36,146 bases of DNA, from assembly GCA_045642705.1 (NCBI GenBank), contig JAZUJK010000012.1, positions 1 through 36,146 of the forward strand. Direction: 5' to 3'. Shown one piece after another: positions 15,719-23,998 of the stretch (its first letter is position 1; every line of letters begins with the position of its first letter). Both the position numbers and the translations under genes were made by a program. The DNA comes from UBA1227 sp045642705 (lineage in GTDB: Bacteria; Bacillota; Clostridia; Oscillospirales; Acutalibacteraceae). The notes beneath the pieces are model-generated. The model searched no databases, was not told the origin of the DNA, and saw only the letters and a program-made list of their open reading frames with translations.

Positions 15719-16803
15719 AATTTTCCTCCCTCTATCTCAAAAACCTTACCGGTTTTAGATTTTAATATGGATGATGGATCACAACATGTTATAAATACTT
15801 GCCAACCATCAATATGATTTAAAATATAGTCCTGCCTACTTGTATCGAGTTCACTCATTACATCATCTAAGAAAGCAATCGGTTGTTTTCCTGATACTTT
15901 CTTTATGACAGCAGCCTCAGCAAGTTTAAGTGCAAGTGCACATGAACGCTGCTGGCCTTGAGAACCGAAATTCTTAACAGGTAAACTATCAAGACTAATT
16001 AGAATATCATCTCTATGAGGACCAATGCTTGTTGAACCTTCTCTAATATCACTTGCACGAGCATTTTTTAGCTCTGTAAAAATGATTTCACTCTGTTCTT
16101 CAACCGTTTTATCTCTCACATCTATTGGAGAATCATAAAACAATGATATCTTTTCTTTTCCACTGGAAATTCCATTGTAAATATCATCAAGAAATGGACT
16201 TAATTCCTCTAAATATTTCAGTCTCTGATTGATTATTGTCGCACTATAGAAACTGAGTTTTTCATCCCATATATCAAGAGTGTCATAGAGCTCACTATGA
16301 TAAGTAATATCTTTTAGAAGAGCATTTCTCTCCTCTAAAATTTTATTGTAATTTGTTAATACATTTGAATATTTTGGACGCAATTGGCATAGAGCCATAT
16401 TTATAAATTTTCTGCGCTCTATCGGTCCACCCTTAACAAGTCCGAGATGTTGAGGAGCAAATATTATTCCAAGAAATTCTCCGAAAAAGACAGAACTTGA
16501 TGCATGTTCAACACCATCTAAAACTGTCTTTTTTTTATCTCCTAAAATAATTGAAGCCTCATGAGATAAACGATTATCTGAAAAATTAATATCCAAACGT
16601 GCAAAATCAGTATCAAATTTTAGATACTCCTTTTCCTTTGCACCACGAAAAGATCTACATCCAGTAAAAAGCCATAATGCTTCAAGTAAATTTGTTTTTC
16701 CTTGCGCATTTTCACCGTAAATAATATTTACAGTGTCACATGGCTCTATTTTTATATTCTCTATGTTTCTGAAATTTTGAATTTCAAGAGAATTTACCTT
16801 CAT
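15703..16803 (-). CDS. recF: DNA replication and repair protein RecF
   Basis: 366 residues, standard length. An SMC-like ATPase that binds single-strand gaps and helps load RecA. Walker A is GENAQGKT (residues 30-37), the ABC signature is GSQGQQRSCALAL near 287, and Walker B is PIAFLDDVMSELD near 317. It lies between yaaA and remB in the canonical dnaA-region order, 12 bases after yaaA. Confidence 0.97.
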   Translation of the reverse strand: MKVNSLEIQNFRNIENIKIEPCDTVNIIYGENAQGKTNLLEALWLFTGCRSFRGAKEKEYLKFDTDFARLDINFSDNRLSHEASIILGDKKKTVLDGVEHASSSVFFGEFLGIIFAPQHLGLVKGGPIERRKFINMALCQLRPKYSNVLTNYNKILEERNALLKDITYHSELYDTLDIWDEKLSFYSATIINQRLKYLEELSPFLDDIYNGISSGKEKISLFYDSPIDVRDKTVEEQSEIIFTELKNARASDIREGSTSIGPHRDDILISLDSLPVKNFGSQGQQRSCALALKLAEAAVIKKVSGKQPIAFLDDVMSELDTSRQDYILNHIDGWQVFITCCDPSSILKSKTGKVFEIEGGKLCSST

Positions 16804-16815
16804 TTCGTTCTTTCC

Positions 16816-17070
16816 TTATGAATTTTTAATTACAAACTCTGTATCCTCAAAAGTAAATTTGTCGCCTTCATAAAGTTTTTTTCTTAAAACTTCACAGACT
16901 TCACCATTTACCTTTATTAAATTATCTTTTATAAGAAATTTGGCCTGTCCACCAGTACCAGCTATTCCTACAAGTTTTAACGCACTATCAAGAGTAATAA
17001 AAGGAGTATTTATATATACTTCTTCAACTTTTTTCTGTGCTACTTTTACATTTATATTTTTAATTTTCAT
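16816..17070 (-). CDS. yaaA: S4-domain RNA-binding protein YaaA
   Basis: 84 residues. The S4 fold is visible as ITLDSALKLVGIAGTGGQAKFLI then VNGEVCEVLRKKLYEGDKF, typical of the YaaA/YlmH-type small S4 protein found between dnaN and recF in Firmicutes. The start overlaps the end of dnaN by 11 bases, so translation is probably coupled. Homologues bind RNA, possibly the ribosome; exact role not shown here. Confidence 0.93.
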   Translation of the reverse strand: MKIKNINVKVAQKKVEEVYINTPFITLDSALKLVGIAGTGGQAKFLIKDNLIKVNGEVCEVLRKKLYEGDKFTFEDTEFVIKNS

Positions 17071-18166
17071 TTTTAAGTCTTACTGGAAGAACAAGGAATA
17101 AGAAACTATCTCCCTCTGGTGGAACAATAGTAATTGGAGAAAGAGGACCATTAAGTGTAATTTTTACATCATCAATATTGCATGCCTTAAGAGCATCAAG
17201 TAAAAAGATGTTATTAAATCCTATTTCTACCCTATTTCCTTCTGTCTGGCACATAAGTTTATCATTTGCTGTACCAAGGCTTGTTACTGTTGAAATCTTA
17301 ATAAGATTTTCATCAAATACGCAGCGGAGAGGACTCTTTAGTCTATCTGTAATAAGAAGACTTGTTCTCTCAATACTATCTATAAACATCTTAGTATTAA
17401 CTTTTACCTCAGTTGTGAGGCTCTTTGGAATAGCTGCATTATAATCAAGAAATTCTCCATCAAGAAGTCTTGAAATGAAACTATAATTACCAATTTCAAA
17501 AGTAATATGACGCTTTGCAACATTCATTGAAATAACATCAGCATTCTCAATTAATTTAATAACTTCATTAAGAGTTTTAGCTGGAACAATAAATGTCATA
17601 TCTTCGCCAGTATATTTAATTTCTTCTGTACGAATAGCAAGACGGAATCCATCAACAGCAATAAGTTTTATATGGCCACGTGAAATTTCAAATTTAATAC
17701 CTGTATGAACAATTTTTGTATCATTCTTAGATACAGCAAAAATTGTCTGTTTAACCATATTATTTAAAATATCGCTTTCAATAATAATTGGATATCCACC
17801 TGTAACTGTTGGAAGCTCTGGATATTCATCAGCAGCAATACCAACAATTTTATATTCAACTTCTCCGCATTTAATAACGCAAAGTTGTCTCTCATCTGCC
17901 TCTATTCTTACTGTTTCTGCAGGAAGTTTACGTAAAATATCACATAAAATACGAGCATTTAAAATAATGCTTCCTGCTTCCTCTACTTTTGCTTCAATGC
18001 TCGTATTAATTCCAACTTCAAGATCATATCCTGTAAGCATAAGTTCATTACCTAATGCTTTAAGCAAGATACCTTCAATAGCTGGAATAGAAGTTTTAGT
18101 AGAAACTACTCTTTGAACATTTTGGCAAGCTTCTGATAAAAGTTCTGTGTTACAAACTATTTTCAT
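17060..18166 (-). CDS. dnaN: DNA polymerase III beta subunit (sliding clamp)
   Basis: 368 residues. The clamp encircles DNA and tethers polymerase and other partners through its hydrophobic pocket. The three repeated clamp domains are recognisable, with LLKALGNELMLTGYDLEVG and VDGFRLAIR in domains I and II and the C-terminal LPVRL motif lining the partner pocket. It is separated from dnaA by 232 AT-rich bases, longer than a simple operon gap, and has a TGGAGGTT ribosome site, so it may have a promoter of its own (a weak TTGACC about 65 bases upstream). Confidence 0.97.
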   Translation of the reverse strand: MKIVCNTELLSEACQNVQRVVSTKTSIPAIEGILLKALGNELMLTGYDLEVGINTSIEAKVEEAGSIILNARILCDILRKLPAETVRIEADERQLCVIKCGEVEYKIVGIAADEYPELPTVTGGYPIIIESDILNNMVKQTIFAVSKNDTKIVHTGIKFEISRGHIKLIAVDGFRLAIRTEEIKYTGEDMTFIVPAKTLNEVIKLIENADVISMNVAKRHITFEIGNYSFISRLLDGEFLDYNAAIPKSLTTEVKVNTKMFIDSIERTSLLITDRLKSPLRCVFDENLIKISTVTSLGTANDKLMCQTEGNRVEIGFNNIFLLDALKACNIDDVKITLNGPLSPITIVPPEGDSFLFLVLPVRLKNEN

Positions 18167-18398
18167 TTTTTAACCTCCAATATATTTATGTATTAACAAT
18201 ATATATTTTTTTAGTAATAGTATTAGAGTCGGTCAAAACTCTTAAAAAGTTAATTTTTTCTTATAAATAAAAGAAAAATTTGATTTTTTAGAATATCTAA
18301 ATAATTATCAAAAAAAGTTGAAAATAATAAAAACTTTTTTTGAGATGTTAAAATTGTTTAAAACCTTATGTTAATTAACAATGAAAGTGTTAAAAACT
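18167..18398. other. AT-rich dnaN-dnaA gap, possible origin component
   Basis: 232 bases of very AT-rich sequence with long A and T runs. No exact TTATCCACA was found. Related 9-mers are present: AGTTGAAAA (18316-18324, complement TTTTCAACT) and TGTTAAAAA (18388-18396). Firmicutes often place part of oriC and the unwinding element in this gap, so it may be a second origin box cluster. That is inference. Confidence 0.4.
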
Positions 18399-19712
18399 TT
18401 ATGTATTATCTCTGACATTATTTATAATTCCTTGAATTGTGGCTTTTACTGATGGATTAGTTTCCATCTCTTTTTCACATTCTTTTATGTTATAAATAAC
18501 TGTTGAATGATGTTTTCCGCCAAATTTTTCTCCAATATTTTCCATTGATAGAGAAGTAACTTCTCTGACAATATACATAGCTGCTTGACGAGCTTTTGAA
18601 ATATTGGCATTTCGTTTATCAGATAAAATATTATCTACGGAAGTTCCATATGTTCTAGCAACTTCATTTAGTATTTTATCGATAGTAACAGGAATAGGTT
18701 GATTGTCAGATAAAATATCTTTTATTGCTTTTTGTGCAAGAATTATTGATGGATCATGACCACTTATTGTACAGAGAGCATTTAATTTTTTAACAGCACC
18801 TTCTAGTTGTCTTACATTGTTTTTAATCTTTTCTGCAATATATTGAACAACATCATCAGGTAATTCAAAATTAAGATGTTCAGCTTTGTTTTTAATAATT
18901 GCCATTCTTGTTTCAATATCAGGTGGCTGAATATCAGCAAGAAGACCCCATTCAAATCTTGTTTTAATACGATCTTCAAGAAGAGCAATTTCTTTTGGTG
19001 GTCTATCAGATGTCAATACAATTTGTTTATTTTCTTGTGTAAGAGCATTAAATGTATGGAAGAATTCTTCCTGTGTCTGTGTCTTACCTGCAATAAATTG
19101 AATATCATCTACAAGAAGAATGTCTGCTGTTCTATATTTGTCGTGAAAAGCAGGCATTGTTTTACGTTCAAGAGACTGTACAAGTTCATTGGTAAAATCT
19201 TCGCCGCGCGTATAAATAATTTTGCTGCTAGGATTATTTTTCTTAATTTCTAAGCATATAGCATTAAGTAAGTGAGTTTTACCAAGTCCTGAATTACCAT
19301 AGATAAATAAAGGGTTATATGCTTGTCCAGGAGTAGTAGCTACTGCTTGAGCTGCTGCATAAGCAAATTTATTGGAAGATCCAACGATGAAATTATCAAA
19401 AGAAAGTTCGTAATTGTTATAAGAAGTTGTGGAATCAGTTACTAGTTGTTCCTTTTCTTCCTTTTTAGAAGTTTCGGTGATAATTTCTATCTCAACTTGG
19501 AAACCCATTGTTGCTTCAATAGCTTCATTTAAGAGATCCATAAATTTAGTTTTAACTATGTTTGCTTTAAATTCACTTGTGAGAAGAACAATCTTATTAT
19601 CATCAAAAGAAACAAGAGAAAGTGGCTCAAGCCATAATGTATAAATAGTGTCTGTTACTTTTGATTTGCAGTATTCTTTTACAAGTTCCCAAACATCTGA
19701 ATAAGAATCCAT
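18399..19712 (-). CDS. dnaA: Chromosomal replication initiator DnaA
   Basis: 437 residues. Domain I (residues 1-80) begins DVWELVKEYCKSKV; domain II is a short linker; domain III is the AAA+ ATPase with Walker A GNSGLGKT (139-146), Walker B LLVDDIQF near 202, and the arginine-finger region near 265; domain IV ends with the DnaA signature. The base-contacting part reads GGKHHSTVIYN (K400-H401-H402-S403-T404) where most bacteria have GGRDHTTV, a notable change in the residues that read the DnaA box. The gene points away from rpmH, the classical divergent arrangement around oriC. Confidence 0.98.
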   Translation of the reverse strand: MDSYSDVWELVKEYCKSKVTDTIYTLWLEPLSLVSFDDNKIVLLTSEFKANIVKTKFMDLLNEAIEATMGFQVEIEIITETSKKEEKEQLVTDSTTSYNNYELSFDNFIVGSSNKFAYAAAQAVATTPGQAYNPLFIYGNSGLGKTHLLNAICLEIKKNNPSSKIIYTRGEDFTNELVQSLERKTMPAFHDKYRTADILLVDDIQFIAGKTQTQEEFFHTFNALTQENKQIVLTSDRPPKEIALLEDRIKTRFEWGLLADIQPPDIETRMAIIKNKAEHLNFELPDDVVQYIAEKIKNNVRQLEGAVKKLNALCTISGHDPSIILAQKAIKDILSDNQPIPVTIDKILNEVARTYGTSVDNILSDKRNANISKARQAAMYIVREVTSLSMENIGEKFGGKHHSTVIYNIKECEKEMETNPSVKATIQGIINNVRDNT

Positions 19713-19929
19713 AAATTTCGCCCCTTTATTTAATAACTATAATATAGATATATATAATATTAAATATAAAATACATATTAACTAAGAAATTTTATCATAA
19801 AATGTAAAAGTTTTCAACAATATTAGAAAGGATTGTTGAAAAAGTTGTTTGTTATAAAATTCTTGACATTATAAGTATTAATATATATAATAAGCACTTG
19901 CAGAGTTCGAATGAACGGAGGGAAGAATA
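19713..19929. other. oriC: Probable oriC core in the dnaA-rpmH gap
   Basis: 217 AT-rich bases between divergent dnaA and rpmH, where gene orientation switches. A perfect 11-bp inverted repeat, TTTTCAACAAT (19811-19821) and ATTGTTGAAAA (19832-19842), contains two copies of TTTTCAACA, a 7-of-9 match to the DnaA box. No exact TTATCCACA box was found. The stretch 19731-19800 is almost pure A/T and could serve as the unwinding element. Function as origin is inferred from position. Confidence 0.6.
19863..19891 (+). promoter_or_regulatory. Consensus promoter of rpmH-rnpA
   Basis: Perfect TTGACA (19863-19868) and perfect TATAAT (19886-19891) with the ideal 17-base spacer, 38 bases before the rpmH ATG. 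Confidence 0.85.
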
Positions 19930-20064
19930 ATGAAAAGAACATTCCAGCCAAAGAAACGTCAGAGAAGCAAAGTTCATGGCTTCAGATCTAGAATGTCTGA
20001 TAGAAACGGACGCAAGGTACTTGCACGTCGTAGAGCTAAGGGCAGAAAGAGCCTTACAGTTTAA
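19930..20064 (+). CDS. rpmH: 50S ribosomal protein L34
   Basis: 44 residues, the standard length; highly basic and opening MKRTFQPKKRQRSKVHGFRS, with ...RRRAKGRKSLTV at the end, as in nearly all bacteria. ATG follows GGAGGGAAG. It is the first gene of the rpmH-rnpA-yidD-yidC cluster and has a consensus promoter, matching the high output needed for a ribosomal protein. Confidence 0.98.
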   Translation: MKRTFQPKKRQRSKVHGFRSRMSDRNGRKVLARRRAKGRKSLTV

Positions 20065-20078
20065 TTGAGGACGTAACG

Positions 20079-20423
20079 TTGTCAGAAGTAGTAATTTTAA
20101 ATCAGAACAATGATTTTAAGCGCCTCTATAAAAGAGGTACCTCATATGCAAATCCTGCACTGGTTGTTTATGTAATGAAAAACCGTGCGGGAATTTGTCG
20201 TATAGGAATAACTTCTAGCAAAAAAATTGGTAACGCCGTAGCAAGAAATAAGTCAAGAAGACTTATTAGAGCTGCTTTTCACAATGTATATAAGGAATAC
20301 GGCGACAAGCTACAAGGTTATGATTTAGTATTTGTCTGCAGAGTTAAGACAAGATTTAAGAAAAGCACAGAACTCGAACAGGTTATGTTAGAACAGCTGA
20401 AAGCAGCTGAAATAATTGATTGA
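20079..20423 (+). CDS. rnpA: Ribonuclease P protein component
   Basis: 114 residues. It binds the RNase P RNA and helps remove tRNA 5' leaders. The RNR-type basic motif is visible as GNAVARNKSRRLIRAAF, after FKRLYKRGTSYANPALVVYV. The start is TTG at 20079, eight bases after GAGGA, which fits the low relative output of RnpA compared with L34 from the same mRNA. It lies 14 bases after rpmH. Confidence 0.95.
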   Translation: MSEVVILNQNNDFKRLYKRGTSYANPALVVYVMKNRAGICRIGITSSKKIGNAVARNKSRRLIRAAFHNVYKEYGDKLQGYDLVFVCRVKTRFKKSTELEQVMLEQLKAAEIID

Positions 20424-20427
20424 TCCT

Positions 20428-20652
20428 ATGAAAAATGTTCTCATTTCTATAATCAAATTTTATAGAAAACACATTTCGCCATTAAAACCACCTACATGTA
20501 AGTTTTATCCTACTTGCTCAGAGTATGGATTAATTGCTATAGAACGCTTTGGTGTCGTCAAAGGTTCTTTACTCACACTGTGGCGAATTATTAGATGTAG
20601 TCCACTAACAGCGGGAGGATATGATCCTGTCCCAGAAAAGAAGGTTAAATAA
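20428..20652 (+). CDS. yidD: Membrane protein insertion efficiency factor YidD
   Basis: 74 residues. The family core is present: FYRKHISPL, then CKFYPTCSEY and RIIRCSPLTAGGYDPVP. Small peripheral inner-membrane protein that assists YidC. ATG at 20428 is preferred over a TTG inside rnpA at 20416 because MKNVLISIIKFYRK is the usual N-terminus. The stop overlaps the yidC start (TAATG). Confidence 0.94.
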   Translation: MKNVLISIIKFYRKHISPLKPPTCKFYPTCSEYGLIAIERFGVVKGSLLTLWRIIRCSPLTAGGYDPVPEKKVK

Positions 20653-21596
20653 TGAATCTTTACGACATATTTTCCTATCCTTTTGGATGGTTACTTTGGT
20701 TACTATACCAAGTATTTGGACATAATTATGCACTGTCTCTTATAGCATTTACTATACTTGCAAAACTTATCATTTTGCCAAGTAGTATCAGTACGCAAAA
20801 GAATCAGGCTAAAACACTTAGAACACGTTCTAAGATTGAAAAAATTAGAAAAAAATATGCTGGAGATCAGGTTAAGATTAACGAAGAACTCCAGGCATTT
20901 TATGAAAAAGAAGGCTATGGCTCAATGACAGCAGGTTGCGGTACCCTGCTTATTCAGTTCCCTATTATCATGGGACTATATGGAGCTATCTATAAGCCAC
21001 TTTCATACATTATCAGACTCGACAAAGGCACAGTATCAACACTTACAAAGGCAGCATCAGAATTTTCTGCAAATAGTAAAAATATAAGACTTAATGAAAT
21101 TGCTGCTCTTACACATGTAGAAGAATTAAAGGCAAAGCTTCCAAATATCAGTGATGATATATGGAATGCTATTACAAACTTTAAATTTGAAGCATTTGGT
21201 TTGGACCTTGGTGTTACACCTTCTCAGTTTGGTTGGAAGTCAATGTATGCACTCGTTCCACTTGCAGCCTTTCTTGCAGCTATGATCACATCTGTTTATA
21301 GCCTTATTAGAACAAGAAAGTCTACACCAGATGCAGCTAATACAGCATCAATGGGTTGTATGCTTCTATTTATGCCTTTCATGTCTCTATGGCTCGCTTA
21401 TACATTCCCTATAGGTATTGGTATCTATTGGGCAATTAATAGTATTTTGAGCCTTGTACAGATGATAATCCTTAATAAGGTTTACGAACCTAAGAAGGTT
21501 ATAGCTAAAATGATGGTCGATGAGACCAATGTTCGTCGTTCAAGAGAAGAATCTGTAAAAGTAAATACAGAACTTCTAAAGAATGAGGAAGCCTAA
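20652..21596 (+). CDS. yidC: Membrane protein insertase YidC/Oxa1
   Basis: 314 residues of the short Gram-positive type without the large Gram-negative periplasmic domain. Hydrophobic spans are seen at about 25-45, 95-115, 195-215 and 235-275. The first conserved span reads LIAFTILAKLIILPSS, so Lys38 stands where most YidC proteins have the Arg of the hydrophilic groove; positive charge is kept. A cytoplasmic hairpin (KIEKIRKKYAGDQVKINEEL) follows. There is no clear lipobox. An extracytoplasmic insert (about residues 120-180) separates the spans. The ATG overlaps the yidD stop by one base. Confidence 0.95.
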   Translation: MNLYDIFSYPFGWLLWLLYQVFGHNYALSLIAFTILAKLIILPSSISTQKNQAKTLRTRSKIEKIRKKYAGDQVKINEELQAFYEKEGYGSMTAGCGTLLIQFPIIMGLYGAIYKPLSYIIRLDKGTVSTLTKAASEFSANSKNIRLNEIAALTHVEELKAKLPNISDDIWNAITNFKFEAFGLDLGVTPSQFGWKSMYALVPLAAFLAAMITSVYSLIRTRKSTPDAANTASMGCMLLFMPFMSLWLAYTFPIGIGIYWAINSILSLVQMIILNKVYEPKKVIAKMMVDETNVRRSREESVKVNTELLKNEEA

Positions 21597-21608
21597 AAAT
21601 TGAAACCT

Positions 21609-21653
21609 AAACCGCCGCTTATGAACGTCTACTCATAATTGGCGGTTTTTATA
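21609..21653 (+). terminator. Terminator or attenuator between yidC and jag
   Basis: AAACCGCC (21609-21616) pairs with GGCGGTTT (21641-21648), with an inner ATGA/TCAT helix, followed by T5AT. Only 15 bases remain before the jag ATG, leaving no room for a promoter, so jag expression must depend on read-through. Confidence 0.7.
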
Positions 21654-21667
21654 TTTTGGAGGTTAAT

Positions 21668-22642
21668 ATGATAAAAGACGCAGTAGCAACTGGTGCGACT
21701 ATAGAAGAAGCACAGCAAGCTGCCACTCTCGCTCTTGGTGCTCCAAATGATGCATTTGTTCAGTATGAAATAATTTCTATGCCAGAAAAGAAAGTACTTG
21801 GTCTTTTCGGCGGAAAACAAGCTGAAGTTCGTGCATACTATGAGGCTCCAGATGAGAAACCAGCTAAAGGCTCCGCACCAAAGAAGAAGCAGGAGAAGCC
21901 TGCAAAGAAGACAGCAGAAAAGAAAGCTACACCAAAAGAAGAAGCTCCGGAAGAGACAAAGGAACCAGAAGTTCCAGCTGAGGTAATCACTCTTGATGAG
22001 TGTCCTGAAAATGTTAAGAAAGCTTATGCTTATCTTGGTTCATTGATTGATGGAATCGGTGTAGGAGGAACAAAAGTAGAAATTAAGAAGCGCGACAAGG
22101 ACTTCTTTTTCTTTATTACTTGCGAAGAGGATTATAGTCTTCTCATAGGTAGACGTGGAGAGACACTTGATTCTATTCAGTATCTAGTTCGTCTTGTTGC
22201 AAATAGAACTAAGAATGAAGAAGAGTTTTCTAAGATTTCTATTAATATTGGAAATTATAGAGAAAAGCGCGAAGCAACATTAAAGGATATTGCAAGACGT
22301 ACAGCTGCTAAGGTTAAGAAGTATGGTAGAAACATTGCTCTCGATCCTATGAATCCATTTGAGAGAAGAATTATCCATACAGAAATAGCAGGAATTGATG
22401 ATGTTGTTTCATATTCAGTAGGTTCTGATGCAGATAGAAAAGTAATTATTGCATTGGAAGAAGGCGCTAAGCCAACAAGCCCACGTAAATCCTATGGAAA
22501 TAATCGTGGCGGATATCGCGGTGGCCGCGGAGGCCGTCCACAGGCAGAAAAGGTGGAAGCACCAACACGTGCTCCACGTTCTGACGCAGAGGGCGTTCGC
22601 TATGGAAAGATAATGCCAAAGGCTGCAGAGACAGAAGAATAA
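21668..22642 (+). CDS. jag: KH/R3H RNA-binding protein Jag (KhpB)
   Basis: 324 residues, long for the family. Residues 1-60 are the Jag-N domain (EEAQQAATLALGAPNDAF, KKVLGLFGGKQAEV). A charged Lys/Glu/Pro-rich linker spans about 65-110. The KH domain shows LIGRRGETLDSIQYL near residue 161, and the R3H domain follows (REKREATLKDIARRTAAK, then MNPFERRIIH). The tail carries an RGG-like segment, NNRGGYRGGRGGRP, near 278-291, which is unusual and could add RNA contacts. KhpB acts with KhpA on RNA and on cell elongation in other Firmicutes. ATG at 21668 follows TTGGAGG. Confidence 0.94.
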   Translation: MIKDAVATGATIEEAQQAATLALGAPNDAFVQYEIISMPEKKVLGLFGGKQAEVRAYYEAPDEKPAKGSAPKKKQEKPAKKTAEKKATPKEEAPEETKEPEVPAEVITLDECPENVKKAYAYLGSLIDGIGVGGTKVEIKKRDKDFFFFITCEEDYSLLIGRRGETLDSIQYLVRLVANRTKNEEEFSKISINIGNYREKREATLKDIARRTAAKVKKYGRNIALDPMNPFERRIIHTEIAGIDDVVSYSVGSDADRKVIIALEEGAKPTSPRKSYGNNRGGYRGGRGGRPQAEKVEAPTRAPRSDAEGVRYGKIMPKAAETEE

Positions 22643-22684
22643 AAAAATGACCTTGGTTCTCAGTTGAACCAAGGTCTTTTTTTA
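22641..22684. terminator. Bidirectional terminator between jag and serS
   Basis: GACCTTGGTTC (22649-22659) and GAACCAAGGTC (22666-22676), 11 perfect pairs, with an A-run before and a T-run after, so it can serve both convergent genes. Confidence 0.9.
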
Positions 22685-22691
22685 TCTTCTA

Positions 22692-23981
22692 TTATTTGTT
22701 TGGGACGAGTTTTTCTTTGCCACCCATATAAGGACGAAGTACTTCTGGAATAAGAACTGTACCGTCAGCCTGGAGATTGTTCTCGAGGAATGCGATAAGC
22801 ATTCTAGGAGGAGCAACAACAGTATTATTGAGTGTATGAGGAAGATACATATTGCCGTCCTCACCCTTAACACGCATTTTAAGTCTGCGAGCTTGAGCAT
22901 CTGAGAGATTGGAGCAAGAGCATACTTCGAAATATTTTTTCTGTCTTGGTGACCATGCTTCGATATCGCATGATTTAACCTTTAAATCTGCGAGGTCGCC
23001 AGAACAGCATTCGAGTTGACGAACAGGGATGTCCATGCTTCTAAATAATTCAACAGAGAAGCGCCACATCTTTTCATACCACTCCATAGAATCCTCTGGC
23101 TTGCAGACAACGATCATTTCCTGCTTCTCGAACTGGTGAATTCTATATACACCACGTTCCTCTATGCCATGTGCACCCTTTTCTTTTCTGAAACAAGGTG
23201 AATAGCTAGTGAGAGTCTGAGGAAGAGACTTTTCAGGAATAATCTGATTGATGAATTTACCAATCATTGAATGCTCTGATGTACCGATGAGATAGAGATC
23301 CTCTCCCTCAATTTTATACATCATACCTTCCATGTCGCTTTGGCTCATAACGCCTTCTACAACATTTCCATGAATCATAAATGGAGGGATACAATATGTG
23401 AATCCCTTTTCTATCATAAAGTCACGAGCATAAGCGAGTATTGCGCTGTGAAGACGAGCAATATCGCCAAGGAGATAATAGAAACCATTTCCTGATGTTC
23501 TACCTGCAGCATCAATATCAATACCGCCAAAAGATTCCATAATCTCTGTATGATAAGGAATATCAAAATCAGGAATTATTGGGTCGCCAAACTTTTCAAC
23601 TTCTACATTGAAAGAATCATCGCGACCAATTGGAACAGAAGGATCAATCATATTAGGAATGAGCATCATTATTCTTGTTACTTTTTCTGTGAGCTCATCC
23701 TGGCGCTTTGAGAGTTCATCAAGTTCAGCTGCTTGAGATGTTACCTTCTCTTTTAGTGCCATAGCTTCGTCTTTTTTGCCCTGAGCCATAAGGTTTCCTA
23801 TCTCTTTTGAAACCTTATTACGGTTAGCACGAAGTTCATCAGCTCTTGTCTGAACTGCTCTCTTTTCATTATCAAGAGCAATTACTTCATCAACAAGAGG
23901 AAGTTTGTCATCCTGGAATTTCTTCTTGATATTCTCTTTTACGAGATCAGGATTTTCTTTAATAAATTTAATGTCTAACAT
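22692..23981 (-). CDS. serS: Seryl-tRNA synthetase
   Basis: 429 residues. N-terminal coiled-coil tRNA-binding arm (residues about 30-105, LDNEKRAVQTRADELRANRN...) and a class II core with motif 2 in CFRKEKGAHGIEERGVYR and motif 3 near PPRMLIAFLENN. The motif 2 loop differs from the E. coli form (FRSEAG..GRDTRGL) and resembles the second, more archaeal-like type of SerRS found in some Clostridia. It lies 17 bases after parB on the same strand, an unusual neighbour. No T-box leader fits in that space, so control by tRNA-Ser level at this locus is unlikely. Confidence 0.95.
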   Translation of the reverse strand: MLDIKFIKENPDLVKENIKKKFQDDKLPLVDEVIALDNEKRAVQTRADELRANRNKVSKEIGNLMAQGKKDEAMALKEKVTSQAAELDELSKRQDELTEKVTRIMMLIPNMIDPSVPIGRDDSFNVEVEKFGDPIIPDFDIPYHTEIMESFGGIDIDAAGRTSGNGFYYLLGDIARLHSAILAYARDFMIEKGFTYCIPPFMIHGNVVEGVMSQSDMEGMMYKIEGEDLYLIGTSEHSMIGKFINQIIPEKSLPQTLTSYSPCFRKEKGAHGIEERGVYRIHQFEKQEMIVVCKPEDSMEWYEKMWRFSVELFRSMDIPVRQLECCSGDLADLKVKSCDIEAWSPRQKKYFEVCSCSNLSDAQARRLKMRVKGEDGNMYLPHTLNNTVVAPPRMLIAFLENNLQADGTVLIPEVLRPYMGGKEKLVPNK

Positions 23982-23998
23982 TTTCTATGTTATCTCCT

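Noticed and set aside
18340..18360. DnaA-trio element in the dnaN-dnaA gap
   Set aside because: The sequence is so AT-rich that three-base repeats matching a trio occur by chance, and no adjacent confirmed DnaA box fixes the phase.
18876..19253. 125-codon open frame opposite dnaA
   Set aside because: Phe/Cys/Lys-rich shadow of dnaA codons with no translation signals.
23982..23998. T-box before serS
   Set aside because: Only 17 bases separate serS from parB.
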